Program-made: the position numbers and the translations under genes
In this document: in pieces, positions 1 to 8,035 of the stretch
How positions within the stretch are numbered: the stretch's first letter is position 1
Layout: each line of letters begins with the position of its first letter
The notes under the pieces: model-generated
What the model was told of the DNA's origin: nothing
Seen by the model: only the letters and a program-made list of their open reading frames with translations
Databases searched by the model: none
NCBI RefSeq assembly: GCF_021462415.1
Contig: NZ_JAKEDS010000005.1
Span: 62,001-126,000, forward strand
Source of the DNA: Rhodohalobacter sp. 614A
GTDB lineage: Bacteria > Bacteroidota > Rhodothermia > Balneolales > Balneolaceae
Length of the DNA: 64,000 nt
Direction of reading: 5' to 3'

Positions 1-783
1 CAAAACGGGAGATTCTGCCGCTACACTAACCGCCGTAAACTCTTCATGAATATGACCTGTTTTTGGATTAATAACATGTCTGTGATTTTGCAACTCGCCG
101 TCATCATTCAAAAAGAAGTTGCTGGATGTAGAAACCGAACCGTTCGATAATTCAAATTCGTGAACGGACTTGCCGGGATTTTTATAATTGTTGATTCCGA
201 TTTTCCAATCACCTCCGGCCGGATGCTCACCCATTGCCAAAACGGAACTCTCGCCAAAACTGATGAACGCACTTTTTGCAGATGAACTTTCCAGTATCTG
301 TTTTACTTTTTCGAGAGCGTATCCTTTCCCAAAACCACCCAAGTCCAGACTCATTGTTTCATTCTTAAAATGAACCGTTTGGTTCTCATCATCCAATTCC
401 ATGTATTGTATGCCTACAGAATCACTGAGCTTTTGAAAGTCATCTTCTGAATAATTTTCCGGGTGTTTCCAATATTCCATCAGCGGACGGAGAGTAATAT
501 CAAATGCACCGTTTGTTAATTCCCAACCGTAAGTACAGGCTTTGAGGATATCAAAAATTTCCTCGTCAGTTTTTACACCCAACTGAAATGCCTGCTGATT
601 AATTTTCGAAATCTCACTCTCTTTAATAAACCGGCTCAGACGGGATTCAACCCGGCTAACTTCTCCTTTTATCTTCTGAAAAAGTTCATCACCTACCGCA
701 TCTTCCAAGCCGGGAAGCAGTGCATAAAACCGGGTAGCCATTGCATAAAATCCGTTCTTGTACAGGCTGAGAGCGTTAGACAT
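1..783 (-). CDS. apbE: ApbE-family FAD:protein FMN transferase, 3' end beyond window
   Basis: ApbE enzymes attach FMN from FAD to a threonine or serine of target flavoproteins, using Mg2+. The reading frame starts at ATG 783 and stays open for 261 codons to the window edge, so the C-terminus is missing. Family motifs are visible: GAFDITLRPL near residue 92, DLGGFGKGYA near 147, GDWKIGI, STSSNF and HVINPKTGH. No signal peptide or lipobox is evident at the chosen start, although many ApbE proteins are exported lipoproteins. Only 3 bases separate it from the upstream dehydrogenase gene, so it is probably co-transcribed with it. The acceptor flavoprotein is not visible here. Confidence 0.85.
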   Translation of the reverse strand, partial: MSNALSLYKNGFYAMATRFYALLPGLEDAVGDELFQKIKGEVSRVESRLSRFIKESEISKINQQAFQLGVKTDEEIFDILKACTYGWELTNGAFDITLRPLMEYWKHPENYSEDDFQKLSDSVGIQYMELDDENQTVHFKNETMSLDLGGFGKGYALEKVKQILESSSAKSAFISFGESSVLAMGEHPAGGDWKIGINNYKNPGKSVHEFELSNGSVSTSSNFFLNDDGELQNHRHVINPKTGHIHEEFTAVSVAAESPVL

Positions 784-786
784 TAT

Positions 787-1833
787 TCAGGTTGACGAAC
801 TTTTGGACAATTGAAATTCTTCCGAAATATATGTGGATGGATTGATGGCAGAATGTTTTCTGCAGGAATCGTAAATAGCCTCAACGGCTGCCAGAGATTG
901 CAATGCCTCCATCCCCGAAACCGGCGGCTGTTCATTATTCAAAATGGCATCAACAATTTCTCTGAACTGTTTGGTGTGAAAATTCACTTCATCTTTTTTG
1001 GCATTTTCTGAATACTCTTCTTCATCAAACGAGAGCATGAATTCATTTCCTTTTAATAAAGCTGTTCCCTTGCTGCCATTAATTTCAATGGTTCTGGGCT
1101 GTGCCGGGATGATGGAGGTAGACGCCTCAAACAAACCAAGTGCCCCATTCTCAAACTTCAGGGAGGCAACAAGATTGTCTTCCGCTTCAATGCCCGGATG
1201 TGTAACGGTGGCTTTCAAACCAAAAACGGTCATTAAATCACCAAGAATCCACGTGAGAAGATCAAGAGTATGAATGGATTGATTAATCAATGCTCCGCCT
1301 CCATCCAAATCCAGCGTTCCGCGCCAGCCGGAGTTCATATAATAACCCTGATCGCGATACCACTTCACGCTTCCGCGGGCCATCACCGGCTTGCCGATTT
1401 TTCCGGAATGCACCGCATCCTTTAATTTCAAAACAGCATTGGAATATCGGTTTTGATAGATCACGGCCAACTTTACGTTGTTCTTTTCACAAGCTTCCAC
1501 AAGTTTCTGTCCCCGTTCAACGGAAACGTCTATCGGCTTCTCTACGATAACATGCTTGCCCGCTTCCGCCGCTTTAATGCCGTATTCAAGATGGGTTCCG
1601 CTTGGTGTGCAAATGCTTACAGCCTGGAGGCCATCCCGCTTCAGCATTTCACCATATTCTGCATGCATCGGGATTTTAAACCGTTTTGAAAATTTCTTTC
1701 GGTTCTTCTCCGTACGGCTGCTCGCCGCGATCAGTTTGGCATTTTCCGTATCCAAAATTGACTGTGCATGCTGATAGGAAATCACACCGCATCCAACAAT
1801 TCCGATACCTAATTTTTCTGATTTTTGACTCAT
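787..1833 (-). CDS. Gfo/Idh/MocA-family NAD(P)-dependent dehydrogenase
   Basis: A 348-residue sugar-type oxidoreductase. The N-terminal Rossmann motif GIGIVGCGVIS lies at residues 9-19 and the family EKP motif, whose lysine takes part in catalysis, at 98-100. The C-terminal half has the usual alpha/beta dimer domain with GGGALINQSIHTLD. Such enzymes oxidise a sugar hydroxyl; the closest style I recognise is the WlbA/WbpB group acting on UDP-sugar acids, but the substrate cannot be read from sequence. It lies 33 bases downstream of the WbuC-like gene and 3 bases upstream of apbE. WbuC-like cupins often accompany surface-polysaccharide genes, which weakly supports a nucleotide-sugar role. Confidence 0.85.
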   Translation of the reverse strand: MSQKSEKLGIGIVGCGVISYQHAQSILDTENAKLIAASSRTEKNRKKFSKRFKIPMHAEYGEMLKRDGLQAVSICTPSGTHLEYGIKAAEAGKHVIVEKPIDVSVERGQKLVEACEKNNVKLAVIYQNRYSNAVLKLKDAVHSGKIGKPVMARGSVKWYRDQGYYMNSGWRGTLDLDGGGALINQSIHTLDLLTWILGDLMTVFGLKATVTHPGIEAEDNLVASLKFENGALGLFEASTSIIPAQPRTIEINGSKGTALLKGNEFMLSFDEEEYSENAKKDEVNFHTKQFREIVDAILNNEQPPVSGMEALQSLAAVEAIYDSCRKHSAINPSTYISEEFQLSKSSST

Positions 1834-1866
1834 GTACGATTTCTCAATTCCCTTTATGATGAGAAA

Positions 1867-2355
1867 TTATAAGGACTCAATCCAGTTTTGTGCCTCAACA
1901 CTCCCTTCTTCGGGCGACCATTCCGCAAATGTCTTGTCTGTCTGAGCATTATAGGGTCCTTTTTTACACTCGAATAAAATGGTGTCGTCTTCCAGAACGA
2001 TGAATGAATGCCACACCCGCGGCTCTATATCCAAAACTCCGGGCACCGGTTTTGAGCTGATTTCATTTTTAGAAAGAACAGTTCCGTTTTCATCAAAAGT
2101 AAAAAACCGGATACTTCCATTGATCAGGATTAACGACTCTGAAGCGTGTGCCAATGGATGTTTATGCGGACGAATATAAGTTCCGGGCTGAAGAAAATTG
2201 ATCATTCGCTGAACCTCGGCATCCTGCTTTCGATGAATGGGAAGTATAATTCGTTTCCGGTCACTTTCCCGTGAAGCTTGTATGCCCTCTTTTATCATCC
2301 CTTCAGTCAGTTCAAACAGATCACCGGAAACGTTATCGAATGCCAATTTCGACAT
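1867..2355 (-). CDS. WbuC-like cupin-fold metalloprotein
   Basis: A 162-residue single-domain cupin. The core has a metal-site pattern PGTYIRPHKHPLAHASE (near residues 57-73), followed by the second half of the barrel with IEPRVWHSFI. Together with RMINFLQPG this matches the WbuC family, small proteins found next to O-antigen or capsule genes whose reaction is not established. It starts 2 bases after the stop of the M20 peptidase gene and precedes the dehydrogenase, so the three genes look like one transcript. Family assignment is fairly sure; function is open. Confidence 0.75.
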   Translation of the reverse strand: MSKLAFDNVSGDLFELTEGMIKEGIQASRESDRKRIILPIHRKQDAEVQRMINFLQPGTYIRPHKHPLAHASESLILINGSIRFFTFDENGTVLSKNEISSKPVPGVLDIEPRVWHSFIVLEDDTILFECKKGPYNAQTDKTFAEWSPEEGSVEAQNWIESL

Positions 2356-2357
2356 GA

Positions 2358-3548
2358 TTACGATTCCAAAGCAAGCCCTGCCATCAGAGCACAGCCGGTT
2401 TTTAAACCTTGTTCGTCAATGTTATATCGCGGATGGTGCCAGCTCCATTGTGAATCAGCCTCTTCGCTACCGGTTCCCAAAAAGAAAAAAGTTCCGGGAA
2501 ATTCCTGTTGATAAAAAGCAAAGTCTTCGCCGGCCATTACCGGTTTTTTGAGATTGATGACGTTCTCTTCTCCTAAAATTTTCCGGGCCGCCTGAACTAC
2601 ATTTTGGGTACATTTTTCATCGTTGATCACGGCAGGATATCCCTCCGTAAAATCAAATTTATAGGTGGCTCCGGCCGCTTCTGTTGCGCCTTTAATCACA
2701 TCTTCCATTCGTTTTTTCATGAACCGTACGGTTTCGAGTGAAAAAGCGCGGACGGTTCCCATCATATGGGCGTTTTCAGGAATCACGTTAAACGCCGATC
2801 CGGCCTCAATTTTTCCAACGGTAATCACGGCCGGTTCCGTCGGATCAATAGAACGGCTCACAATGGTTTGAAACTGGGTGATAATTTGCGAAGCCAGCAC
2901 AATCGGATCCACAGTGGTATGAGGAGCCGCAGCATGTCCGCCTTTTCCGAGAATTTCAACTTCGAACTCCACCGTGCAAGCCATTAACGGACCTGATTTC
3001 ACAGCTACCTGGCCTGGTGCAAAATATGGATTGGAGTGAAGTCCGTAAACCTGCTGAACGCCAAGATCCTGCAATGCGCCTGTTTGAATCAGCAGATTCC
3101 CACCGCCCGGTAATTTTTCCTCACCGGGTTGAAAGATGAGAACAATCGTGCCGTCAATCTGGTCTTTCAGGTCGGTTAATATTTTTGCCGTGCCCAAAAG
3201 GTTGGCGGTATGGCCGTCGTGTCCGCAGCAGTGAGCCGCCCCGGCACGCTCAGAAAGAAAGTTCGCTTTTGCCTCGCCTTCTTCTTCCATTGGGAGAGCA
3301 TCAATATCTGAACGGAGGCCAATCACACGGTCGGAGTCTTTTCCTTTAATAATTCCCAAACAGCCGGTTTCCATGGGCCGCCGGGTTTCGATTTTCATCT
3401 TCTTCAGTTCATGGAGGATGTAATCGGTAGTATCAAACTCCTGGAAACTTACTTCGGGATTCTTATGCAGATGCCGCCGGATCTGCACCATGTATTCAAA
3501 ATATTCGTCTGCTTTTTTTTGTATCGTCTTCTGTAAATCGGTAGTCAT
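2358..3548 (-). CDS. M20-family amidohydrolase (N-acyl amino acid / hippurate hydrolase type)
   Basis: A 396-residue cytosolic metallopeptidase-fold amidohydrolase of the HipO/AbgB/IAA-amino-acid hydrolase group. Metal ligands are in CCGHDGHTA (residues 107-115), the acidic pair in PGEEKLPGGG (E143-E144), the dimerisation-domain histidine in GKGGHAAAPH, and the last ligand region in MAGEDFAFY near the C-terminus. These enzymes cleave amide bonds of N-acyl amino acids or N-acetyl-diaminopimelate-like compounds. No signal peptide. It is the first gene of the minus-strand run leading into wbuC, the dehydrogenase and apbE. The exact substrate is unknown. Confidence 0.88.
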   Translation of the reverse strand: MTTDLQKTIQKKADEYFEYMVQIRRHLHKNPEVSFQEFDTTDYILHELKKMKIETRRPMETGCLGIIKGKDSDRVIGLRSDIDALPMEEEGEAKANFLSERAGAAHCCGHDGHTANLLGTAKILTDLKDQIDGTIVLIFQPGEEKLPGGGNLLIQTGALQDLGVQQVYGLHSNPYFAPGQVAVKSGPLMACTVEFEVEILGKGGHAAAPHTTVDPIVLASQIITQFQTIVSRSIDPTEPAVITVGKIEAGSAFNVIPENAHMMGTVRAFSLETVRFMKKRMEDVIKGATEAAGATYKFDFTEGYPAVINDEKCTQNVVQAARKILGEENVINLKKPVMAGEDFAFYQQEFPGTFFFLGTGSEEADSQWSWHHPRYNIDEQGLKTGCALMAGLALES

Positions 3549-3751
3549 AGATATAATTTACCTTCAATTTCTAATGCCTGTAAAATGGTGGGAAAATTAA
3601 TGATCTGCAACGACTATTGAATTTTCCAGAGAAAAAATGAATGATTCCAATTATCTTGTTTTCAAGCTTTGAAACACAAATATATAAAGCATTCAGCAAC
3701 CAGCCGTTAGAAAAACTGATAGCTGAATGTTGACAGCCGATAGCCAATAAT

Positions 3752-4048
3752 ATGCACTATCTATTAATCTACGATTTAGCGCCTGATTATCTTGAACGCC
3801 GTGGCGAATTCCGGGATGAGCATCTGAAAATGGCATGGGACTCTCATCAAAATAACGAACTGGTTTTAGGCGGGGCGTTGCAGGATCCCTCGGATAAAGC
3901 GTATCTTCTGTTCGAATGTGATTCGCCGGAATCTGCAGAAGAATTTGCACGGAATGATCCCTATGTAAAAAACGGGATCGTGAAGAGCTGGGAAGTTCGT
4001 CCGTGGATGACTGTGGTGGGAAAAGACGCGGCGAATCCGGTTCGGTAA
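3752..4048 (+). CDS. YciI-like (YCII domain) protein
   Basis: A 98-residue protein covering one YCII domain, a ferredoxin-like alpha/beta fold. It begins MHYLLIYDLAPDYLERR, has the typical central HLKMAWDSHQNNELVLGGAL with the histidine positions seen in the family, and ends with NDPYVKNGIVKSWEVRPW, the usual 'DPY ... V..w.vrpw' signature. No specific reaction is established for most members; some dehalogenate or act as small-molecule enzymes. It stands alone between a divergent M20 gene and mnmD. A 122-residue frame on the opposite strand over the same bases is a shadow. Confidence 0.85.
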   Translation: MHYLLIYDLAPDYLERRGEFRDEHLKMAWDSHQNNELVLGGALQDPSDKAYLLFECDSPESAEEFARNDPYVKNGIVKSWEVRPWMTVVGKDAANPVR

Positions 4049-4081
4049 TATTTGATAACAAAATTATACTTCAACTACGTC

Positions 4082-4155
4082 ATCCTGAACTTGATTCAGG
4101 ATCTCACGGCTTAACTACATTTCATAAAATAAAATCCTGAGATACGCTCAGGATT
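4082..4155. repeat. Two intergenic stem-loops of the ATCCTGAA...TTCAGGAT type
   Basis: Bases 4082-4102 form a perfect 8-bp stem (ATCCTGAA / TTCAGGAT) around loop CTTGA. Bases 4133-4155 form a perfect 9-bp stem (AATCCTGAG / CTCAGGATT) around a 5-base loop. Related stems occur at 40416-40436 and 40461-40481, so this is a dispersed palindromic repeat that sits between genes. It may also end transcription of the YciI-like gene, but no clear T-run follows. Confidence 0.7.
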
Positions 4156-4180
4156 ATGATTCAAGCACTTATTTTTACAC

Positions 4181-4981
4181 ATGACGATGAAATCATCAAA
4201 ACCCATCATCAAGAAAACCGGTGACGGATCAACGTCTCTCTATTCGCCGAAATACGACCAACTGTACCACAATCCGCATGGTGCGGTAACGGAGAGCCGG
4301 CATGTTTTTTTCGAAACCAATGATCTTCTAAAGGCCCTGAAAGAGAAAAAATCCGTCAATATTTTTGAGGTTGGATTTGGAACCGGACTGAATCTTCTTT
4401 TAACTCTCGACTATCTTCGGCAAAACGATCTTCAAACGACTATCAATTTCTACAGTGTAGAAGCTTTCCCTATCGATCCGGAAATTACCGAAGAATTTGA
4501 GTTTAAGAATGAACCGGGACTTCGAAAATCTCTCCTGATTCTACAATCCATCCTTCAGGATTTAACTCCGGGCATGAACCGCATTCAGCTAACTGACCAC
4601 CTCTCGCTGCACCTCTGGTTTGGCTTTTTTGATGAACTGTTTGAAGAACCTTCAAACACTTCTCTCATCACTCATAAAATCGATTTTATTTTCCAGGATG
4701 CATTCTCACCCGAAGTAAACGAAGAGCTGTGGACTCCCGATACGTTCAAAAAACTCGCCTCCATTTCGAATGATGACGCTGTTCTTTCTACCTACTGCGC
4801 GGCATCATCCGCCCGGGCGGCAATGGCTGTTGCCGGATGGAAAGTGGCCCGTGCTCCGGGCGCCGTCGGCAAACGCGAAATGACCCTCGCCTCTCTTGAT
4901 ACGGACAAACTTGAAGCCTTCAAACGCGTCAACGAAAATCGCCTCGCTGAGCGGTTTGAGCGGGGAGATTTTGATGAGTAG
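4181..4981 (+). CDS. mnmD: tRNA 5-methylaminomethyl-2-thiouridine methyltransferase MnmD
   Basis: A 266-residue methyltransferase matching the MnmD part of the bifunctional MnmC protein, which adds the last methyl group to the wobble uridine 34 modification of several tRNAs using SAM. The SAM motif IFEVGFGTGLNLLLTLDYL lies near residues 61-79 and the diagnostic block DFIFQDAFSPEVNEELWT near 169-186. No FAD-dependent MnmC oxidase domain is attached, as in most Bacteroidota-like bacteria. Translation could start at ATG 4181 or ATG 4187. It stands alone, flanked by dispersed repeats on both sides. Confidence 0.88.
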   Translation: MTMKSSKPIIKKTGDGSTSLYSPKYDQLYHNPHGAVTESRHVFFETNDLLKALKEKKSVNIFEVGFGTGLNLLLTLDYLRQNDLQTTINFYSVEAFPIDPEITEEFEFKNEPGLRKSLLILQSILQDLTPGMNRIQLTDHLSLHLWFGFFDELFEEPSNTSLITHKIDFIFQDAFSPEVNEELWTPDTFKKLASISNDDAVLSTYCAASSARAAMAVAGWKVARAPGAVGKREMTLASLDTDKLEAFKRVNENRLAERFERGDFDE

Positions 4982-4982
4982 A

Positions 4983-5187
4983 ATTTAACCGCAGAGGCGC
5001 AGAGAAAGTTTTGCCTGTTCTGAGAACCTTCGGTGAGAGAACTGCATTCATCAAGCAGAATACGAATCATTTGGATGTGACAGTTCGTTTTTGAGATCTC
5101 TCATTCAGAGCGATCGCCTGTTCTCGTTTTACGAAGTGGAAATCTCTCCTAAATTTCCACTGGCACCTCTCCCTAACTCTTCTCATT
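4983..5187. other. Intergenic region with repeat relic and hairpin
   Basis: The segment opens with TTAACCGCAGAGGCGCAGAG (4986-5005), a sequence recurring in related forms at about 40376-40402 and, inverted, at 40500-40520. A perfect 8-bp hairpin (GTGGAAAT / ATTTCCAC, 5136-5160) lies just before the next gene. No open frame here looks real, and I find no clear promoter. Confidence 0.5.
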
Positions 5188-5223
5188 TTGTCGAGTGAGA
5201 ATTATCATATTGATACTACACAC

Positions 5224-6411
5224 ATGCAGGAATTTGATGGTTTAGCGAAATCACTTCAGCCGCATTATTCTCAGTTTAATGTAGCCAACCGGTTGCTGTT
5301 TACCGGTCACTCGCACCAGGCCTGGCCGGATGCGGCGTTTGAAGGGATGCAGGAATATATGCGGGTTGTAGCGGAACAAGTTGGCAATAAATGGAATTTC
5401 GGTTTCGAAAAAACGGAGATCATGCGTGACTACCTGCGTAATTATTATGATGATCCCCACGGAAGGTACTGCCGTGAGCAGAATACTCACGTGCTGTTGG
5501 TTTCCTGGCTTTCCTCGCTGGACTTAAAGAACAAACCAAAAATCATCACCACAACCGGCGAGTTTCATTCCATGTATCGTCAGCTTCGCCGGCTGGAAGA
5601 GGAAGGATTGGAAATTGTGTATCTGCCTCATGAAAATGATGAAAAATTGCTGGAAACCGTCCGCCAAAACCTGGATGAGCGAACCGCTGCCGTGATGCTC
5701 TCTCGTGTTTATTTTAGAACATCAGAAATCAATACCAGGATTTCCGAAATTTCTGACGCAGCAAAACAAGCGGAGGTGCCCATTCTGATTGATGATTATC
5801 ACGGCACGAACGTTGTTCCGCTCTCACTTCAGGAAAAAAATATGGAGCATGTGTATCTGCTTGTCGGCGGATATAAATATATGCAGTGGGGCGAAGGAAA
5901 TTGCTTTTTGCGCTTTCCGGAGAATTGTGAATTTAGGCCCGTCATTACCGGATGGTTTTCTGCGTTTAAGCAGTTGGATCATACAAGAGATAATCAGCCC
6001 GTTTCGTTTGATGATGGTGACCAGAAGTTTGCCACCGCAACTTACGATCCGATTTCCCAATTTCGTTCGGCCGCTGTCACGCAGTTTTTCCAAAAACAGG
6101 GACTCACGCCTGAGGTTCTTAGAAATCAGTATTCATCGCAACTAAAATATCTCCGGGAATTGTTCGATGAGCAAAATTTTGAGGGATCAGAAATTGAACA
6201 TGCAAATACAAGACCGGTGGAAGAATCCGGAGGATTTTTGGCATTGCGATCAGAGAATGCAAGAAAACTGCAAGCGATGTTATTAGAGAAAAATATTTTC
6301 ACTGATGCACGGGATGATATCTTGCGAATTGGTCCGGCTCCGTATACAACGTCGGAGCAGTGTGAGAAGGTGATAGATGCACTTTTTGAGTGTATAAAAC
6401 AGAAAAACTGA
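5224..6411 (+). CDS. Kynureninase-like PLP-dependent class V aminotransferase-fold enzyme
   Basis: A fold-type I PLP enzyme resembling kynureninase. The presumed Schiff-base lysine lies in GGYKYMQWGEGN, the cofactor-binding acid in LIDDYHGTNVVPL, and an early LFTGHSHQAWPDAA block matches the family's substrate-entry loop. Kynureninase cleaves kynurenine or 3-hydroxykynurenine to (hydroxy)anthranilate and alanine, but no other tryptophan-catabolism gene is nearby, so the substrate is uncertain. The frame extends up to a TTG at 5188; I prefer ATG 5224 (395 residues), because the family's conserved region begins after it. The stop codon lies inside the first copy of the repeat described at 6402-6501. 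Confidence 0.75.
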   Translation: MQEFDGLAKSLQPHYSQFNVANRLLFTGHSHQAWPDAAFEGMQEYMRVVAEQVGNKWNFGFEKTEIMRDYLRNYYDDPHGRYCREQNTHVLLVSWLSSLDLKNKPKIITTTGEFHSMYRQLRRLEEEGLEIVYLPHENDEKLLETVRQNLDERTAAVMLSRVYFRTSEINTRISEISDAAKQAEVPILIDDYHGTNVVPLSLQEKNMEHVYLLVGGYKYMQWGEGNCFLRFPENCEFRPVITGWFSAFKQLDHTRDNQPVSFDDGDQKFATATYDPISQFRSAAVTQFFQKQGLTPEVLRNQYSSQLKYLRELFDEQNFEGSEIEHANTRPVEESGGFLALRSENARKLQAMLLEKNIFTDARDDILRIGPAPYTTSEQCEKVIDALFECIKQKN

Positions 6412-6501
6412 CTAACCGATAACTGTTAAAGTTATGCGGAACTGAATGTTTGCCGTGATAAAAACGCTTTATCATTTTTCAGTTTCACGGTTGCCCTGTT
6501 T
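6402..6501. repeat. Copy A of a recA-upstream MITE-like repeat
   Basis: About 100 bases that recur with roughly 85-90% identity at 6642-6742. The shared core includes GCGGAACTGAATGTTTGCC and a stem-loop TGATAAA-AACGC-TTTATCA followed by T residues (6457-6480). The left end overlaps the last codons and stop of the kynureninase-like gene. The right end holds CACGGTTGCCCTGTTT, a degraded version of the terminal repeat of copy B. No protein is encoded. Confidence 0.8.
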
Positions 6502-6913
6502 CTCTGTTCAAAACTATTTCTGTAAGGGTTTTAATTTTCTTGGTTCCTATAAATGTAGGATTAAAAAGGAATGCAGTGAATTAATTGCGATCTTTGTGAA
6601 AAGTATTCAAATGGCGAAGAGAAGTGGCAAAACAGATCAACGGAAAAACTTACTAACCGATTAACTGTTAAAGTTACGCGGAACTGAATGTTTGCCATGA
6701 TAAAAACACTTTATCATTTTTCGGTTTCACGGTTGATCTGTTTCACGGTTTTTCGGGTGGTCTGTTCTTCTGTTTGAATCTTTTTTTTTGTAAGGAATCA
6801 CGAAAATTTGGTTCATACATATAATGCACATATATTTCAATTATCTTGTTATTGAATAATATCCGATAGATTTTGTGCAATTGATAAAAGTGGAAAACAG
6901 GGATGACATGAAG
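6412..6913. other. Long gene-free stretch upstream of recA
   Basis: More than 500 bases without a credible gene. It is filled by the two repeat copies (6402-6501 and 6630-6743) and an AT-rich spacer at 6510-6629 and 6760-6910. A 72-codon frame at 6446-6664 begins in one repeat and ends in the other and looks accidental. Confidence 0.7.
6630..6743. repeat. Copy B of the MITE-like repeat, with 12-bp terminal inverted repeats
   Basis: The second copy is bounded by AAACAGATCAAC (6630-6641) and its exact reverse complement GTTGATCTGTTT (6732-6743). Inside lie the same TGATAAA...TTTATCA stem-loop and GGAACTGAATGTTTGCC core as copy A. The size (114 bp), terminal inverted repeats and lack of coding capacity are those of a miniature non-autonomous element or a large structured intergenic repeat. 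No target-site duplication is obvious. Confidence 0.7.
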
Positions 6914-6942
6914 TTGACACTCACCCTTTGTACTTTATCATT
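6914..6942 (+). promoter_or_regulatory. Candidate recA promoter
   Basis: TTGACA at 6914-6919 is followed after 16 bases by TATCAT (6936-6941), a good match to a housekeeping -35/-10 pair, placing transcription start about 25 bases ahead of the recA ATG. Bacteroidota-type promoters (TTTG / TAnnTTTG) differ, so the call is tentative. I found no convincing LexA palindrome overlapping it. Confidence 0.4.
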
Positions 6943-6973
6943 AAATAAATTGTAAACACGTAAACTGAACATT

Positions 6974-8035
6974 ATGGCATCATCCAAAGACGACAGAAAA
7001 AAGGCAATTGATATTGCCATCGGGCAAATCGAGAAACAGCATGGAAAGGGAACCATCATGCGTTTGGGAGATCACACAGAAAACGATGTCCCCACTATTT
7101 CTACCGGTTCCATCATGGTGGATTATGCCCTGGGAGTCAAAGGAATTCCAAGAGGGAGAATCACAGAAATTTATGGCCCTGAAGCAAGTGGTAAAACCAC
7201 CCTTGCCTTGCAGGTGATTGCACAAGCGCAGAAAGCCGGCGGATATGCCGCTTTTGTGGATGCCGAGCACGCTTTTGATCCCAAGTACGCCCGAAATCTT
7301 GGAATCAATACCGATGAACTTTTGGTTTCACAACCCGACAGCGGAGAACAGGCTCTTGAGATTACCGAAACATTGATTCGTTCCGGCGCGCTTGATGTGA
7401 TTGTTGTTGACTCTGTGGCCGCCCTGGTCCCCCGCGCAGAACTCGAAGGCGAAATGGGCGATTCCCACATGGGGCTCCAGGCCCGGTTAATGTCACAGGC
7501 ATTGAGAAAAATCACCGGTGTTGTGAGCAAAACACGTACGGCATGTGTTTTCATTAACCAGGTTCGTGAAAAAATTGGTGTCATGTTTGGAAACCCGGAA
7601 ACGACAACCGGTGGACGCGCACTGAAGTTCTATTCCTCTGTTCGAATTGATATCCGAAGAATCGGCTCCATCAAAAAAGGAGATGAAGTGATGGGGAACC
7701 GAACCAAAGTAAAAATTGCCAAGAACAAAGTGGCTCCTCCATTCAAAGTTGTAGAGTTCAATATTCTCTACGGACAAGGTATTTCGCGAATCTCGGAAGT
7801 ATTGGATCTTGCCGTTGAGTACGACATCATTGAAAAACGCGGAAGCTGGTATAGATACGATGGAGAACCTATTGGCCAGGGAACCGATGCGGCGATGCAA
7901 TTCCTTGAAGAAGACGAGGAACTTTGCAACAAGATTGAAAAAACGGTCCGTGAAAAACTGATGCCATCGGAACAAAAAGAAGAAGCGAAGGACGAAGAGA
8001 AGAAAGAGAAAGAACCGGCCGAGCAGGATGAATAA
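6974..8035 (+). CDS. recA: Recombinase RecA
   Basis: The 353-residue DNA strand-exchange protein, which forms ATP-dependent filaments on single-stranded DNA for recombinational repair and stimulates SOS repressor cleavage. The Walker A motif GPEASGKT lies at residues 68-75; the Walker B region [12 protein letters not shown], the L1/L2 loops ([17 protein letters not shown] and [21 protein letters not shown]) and a strongly charged C-terminal tail ([18 protein letters not shown]) are all present. Length is typical. The stop overlaps the recX start by 8 bases, which suggests translational coupling of the enzyme and its regulator. Confidence 0.98.
   Translation: MASSKDDRKKAIDIAIGQIEKQHGKGTIMRLGDHTENDVPTISTGSIMVDYALGVKGIPRGRITEIYGPEASGKTTLALQVIAQAQKAGGYAAFVDAEHAFDPKYARNLGINTDELLVSQPDSGEQALEITETLIRSGALDVIVVDSVAALVPRAELEGEMGDSHMGLQARLMSQALRKITGVVSKTRTACVFINQVREKIGVMFGNPETTTGGRALKFYSSVRIDIRRIGSIKKGDEVMGNRTKVKIAKNKVAPPFKVVEFNILYGQGISRISEVLDLAVEYDIIEKRGSWYRYDGEPIGQGTDAAMQFLEEDEELCNKIEKTVREKLMPSEQKEEAKDEEKKEKEPAEQDE

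Noticed and set aside
3693-4061. 122-codon minus-strand frame over the YciI-like gene
   Set aside because: It is the antisense of a well-supported YCII-domain gene and has proline/serine/arginine-rich shadow composition.
6446-6664. 72-codon frame between the two recA-upstream repeats
   Set aside because: It begins inside one repeat copy and ends inside the other, shows no family likeness, and has the composition of the surrounding non-coding DNA.
6660-6973. LexA/SOS box upstream of recA
   Set aside because: GGAACTGAATGTTT in the repeats resembles a Gram-positive SOS box, but the spacing is one base off, the arms are imperfect and it lies over 250 bases from the start codon.
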